Of a stretch of DNA of 7,251 nt, positions 6,959-7,251 are shown one piece after another. The position numbers and the translations under genes were made by a program. How positions within the stretch are numbered: position 1 is the first letter of the stretch; each line of letters starts with the position of its first letter. Under the pieces are notes generated by a model. That model saw only the letters and a list, made by a program, of their open reading frames with translations, did no database searches and was not told where the DNA came from. The stretch is from Gammaproteobacteria bacterium (GTDB taxonomy: Bacteria; Pseudomonadota; Gammaproteobacteria; Enterobacterales; Kangiellaceae): NCBI GenBank assembly GCA_013372875.1, contig JABXIW010000171.1:1-7251 (forward strand), in the 5' to 3' direction.

Positions 6959-6979
6959 GATTTATCAAGGAGAATAATA

Positions 6980-7251
6980 ATGTTAAAGCCTCTAACCCTA
7001 CTATCTGTCTCTGCTCTTGCTGTTACCAGTTTTAATGCCGCTGCGAATTGTGATCCAGGTGAAACGGTCATCAAATTCAGCCACGTGACTAACGCGGACA
7101 AACACCCAAAAGGCATTGCTGCTTCGTTGCTTGAAAAACGCGTCAACGAAGAAATGAACGGCAAAGTGTGCATGCAGGTGTTTCCAAACTCAACACTTTA
7201 CGATGATGACAAAGTGTTGGAAGCTCTTCTAAATGGTGATGTTCAACTCGC
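6980..7251 (+). CDS. dctP: TRAP transporter periplasmic solute-binding protein, DctP family (3' truncated)
   Basis: The first 90 residues of a periplasmic solute receptor for a tripartite ATP-independent periplasmic (TRAP) transporter; the gene runs off the window. ATG 6980 has a strong AAGGAG (6967-6972) seven nucleotides upstream. A signal peptide covers about 1-22 (hydrophobic LTLLSVSALAV, then NAAA before NCDPG). N23 precedes C24, so this is not a lipobox. The mature N-terminus has the DctP-family pattern: IKFSHVTN (31-38), KHPKG (41-45), an amphipathic helix, then GKVCMQVFPNSTL (61-73) and EALLNGDVQ (81-89). Family members bind C4-dicarboxylates or other organic acids and deliver them to the DctQM membrane subunits, which would be expected just downstream. 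C24 and C64 could form a periplasmic disulfide. The ligand cannot be told from this fragment because the carboxylate-binding arginine lies beyond it. Confidence 0.9.
   Translation, partial: MLKPLTLLSVSALAVTSFNAAANCDPGETVIKFSHVTNADKHPKGIAASLLEKRVNEEMNGKVCMQVFPNSTLYDDDKVLEALLNGDVQL

Noticed and set aside
1..7251. A novel multi-gene system such as a defence island, mobile element or biosynthetic cluster
   Set aside because: Four of five genes belong to known families of unrelated function, the genes are separated by hairpins, and no mobility gene, integration site or abrupt composition change is seen.

Overview
The window is most likely chromosomal DNA of a marine Vibrio, probably near the Harveyi/alginolyticus group. 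The main evidence is gene 1: its pore glycines align with published Vibrio alginolyticus KtrB numbering (G185, G290, G402) at one constant offset of 169 residues. The other genes (a GlyGly-CTERM secreted protease, SelO, a TRAP solute-binding protein) also fit a Vibrio. All five genes are on the + strand. Each has its own gap and mostly its own hairpin, so they look like separate transcription units rather than one operon. I see no insertion sequence, tRNA, rRNA, CRISPR array, prophage or defence module.

Layout: (1) 1-861 is the C-terminal 286 residues of the K+ channel subunit KtrB, cut by the window edge, followed by a 13-bp hairpin. (2) 1157-4141 encodes a large secreted M6-family zinc metalloprotease with a signal peptide, an EF-hand-like loop, C-terminal Ig/cadherin-like domains and a GlyGly-CTERM sorting tail; a strong terminator follows. 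(3) 4317-5129 encodes an unrecognised membrane protein of about six helices. Its leader holds a regular array of three 6-bp half-sites, and an unusual hairpin without a T-tract follows it. (4) 5308-6777 encodes SelO (YdiU), a pseudokinase-fold protein AMPylase that keeps both redox-control cysteines. (5) 6980 to the window edge is the start of a DctP-type TRAP transporter solute-binding protein.

The most informative non-coding stretch is 6778-6979, upstream of dctP. It carries a sigma-54 type -24/-12 element (GG-N10-GC), an exact IHF consensus match about 50 bp upstream of the inferred transcription start, inverted repeats further upstream where an enhancer-binding protein could sit, and a leader that can fold just before the ribosome binding site. 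This is the architecture expected for two-component (DctB/DctD-like) control of dicarboxylate uptake.

The genes do not form one pathway. They cover K+ uptake, extracellular proteolysis, an unknown membrane function, redox-linked protein AMPylation and organic-acid uptake. I found no convincing undescribed multi-gene system. The points worth a second look are the regulatory DNA before dctP and before the membrane protein gene, the non-ATG start of the protease, and the sorting tail on an M6 protease.
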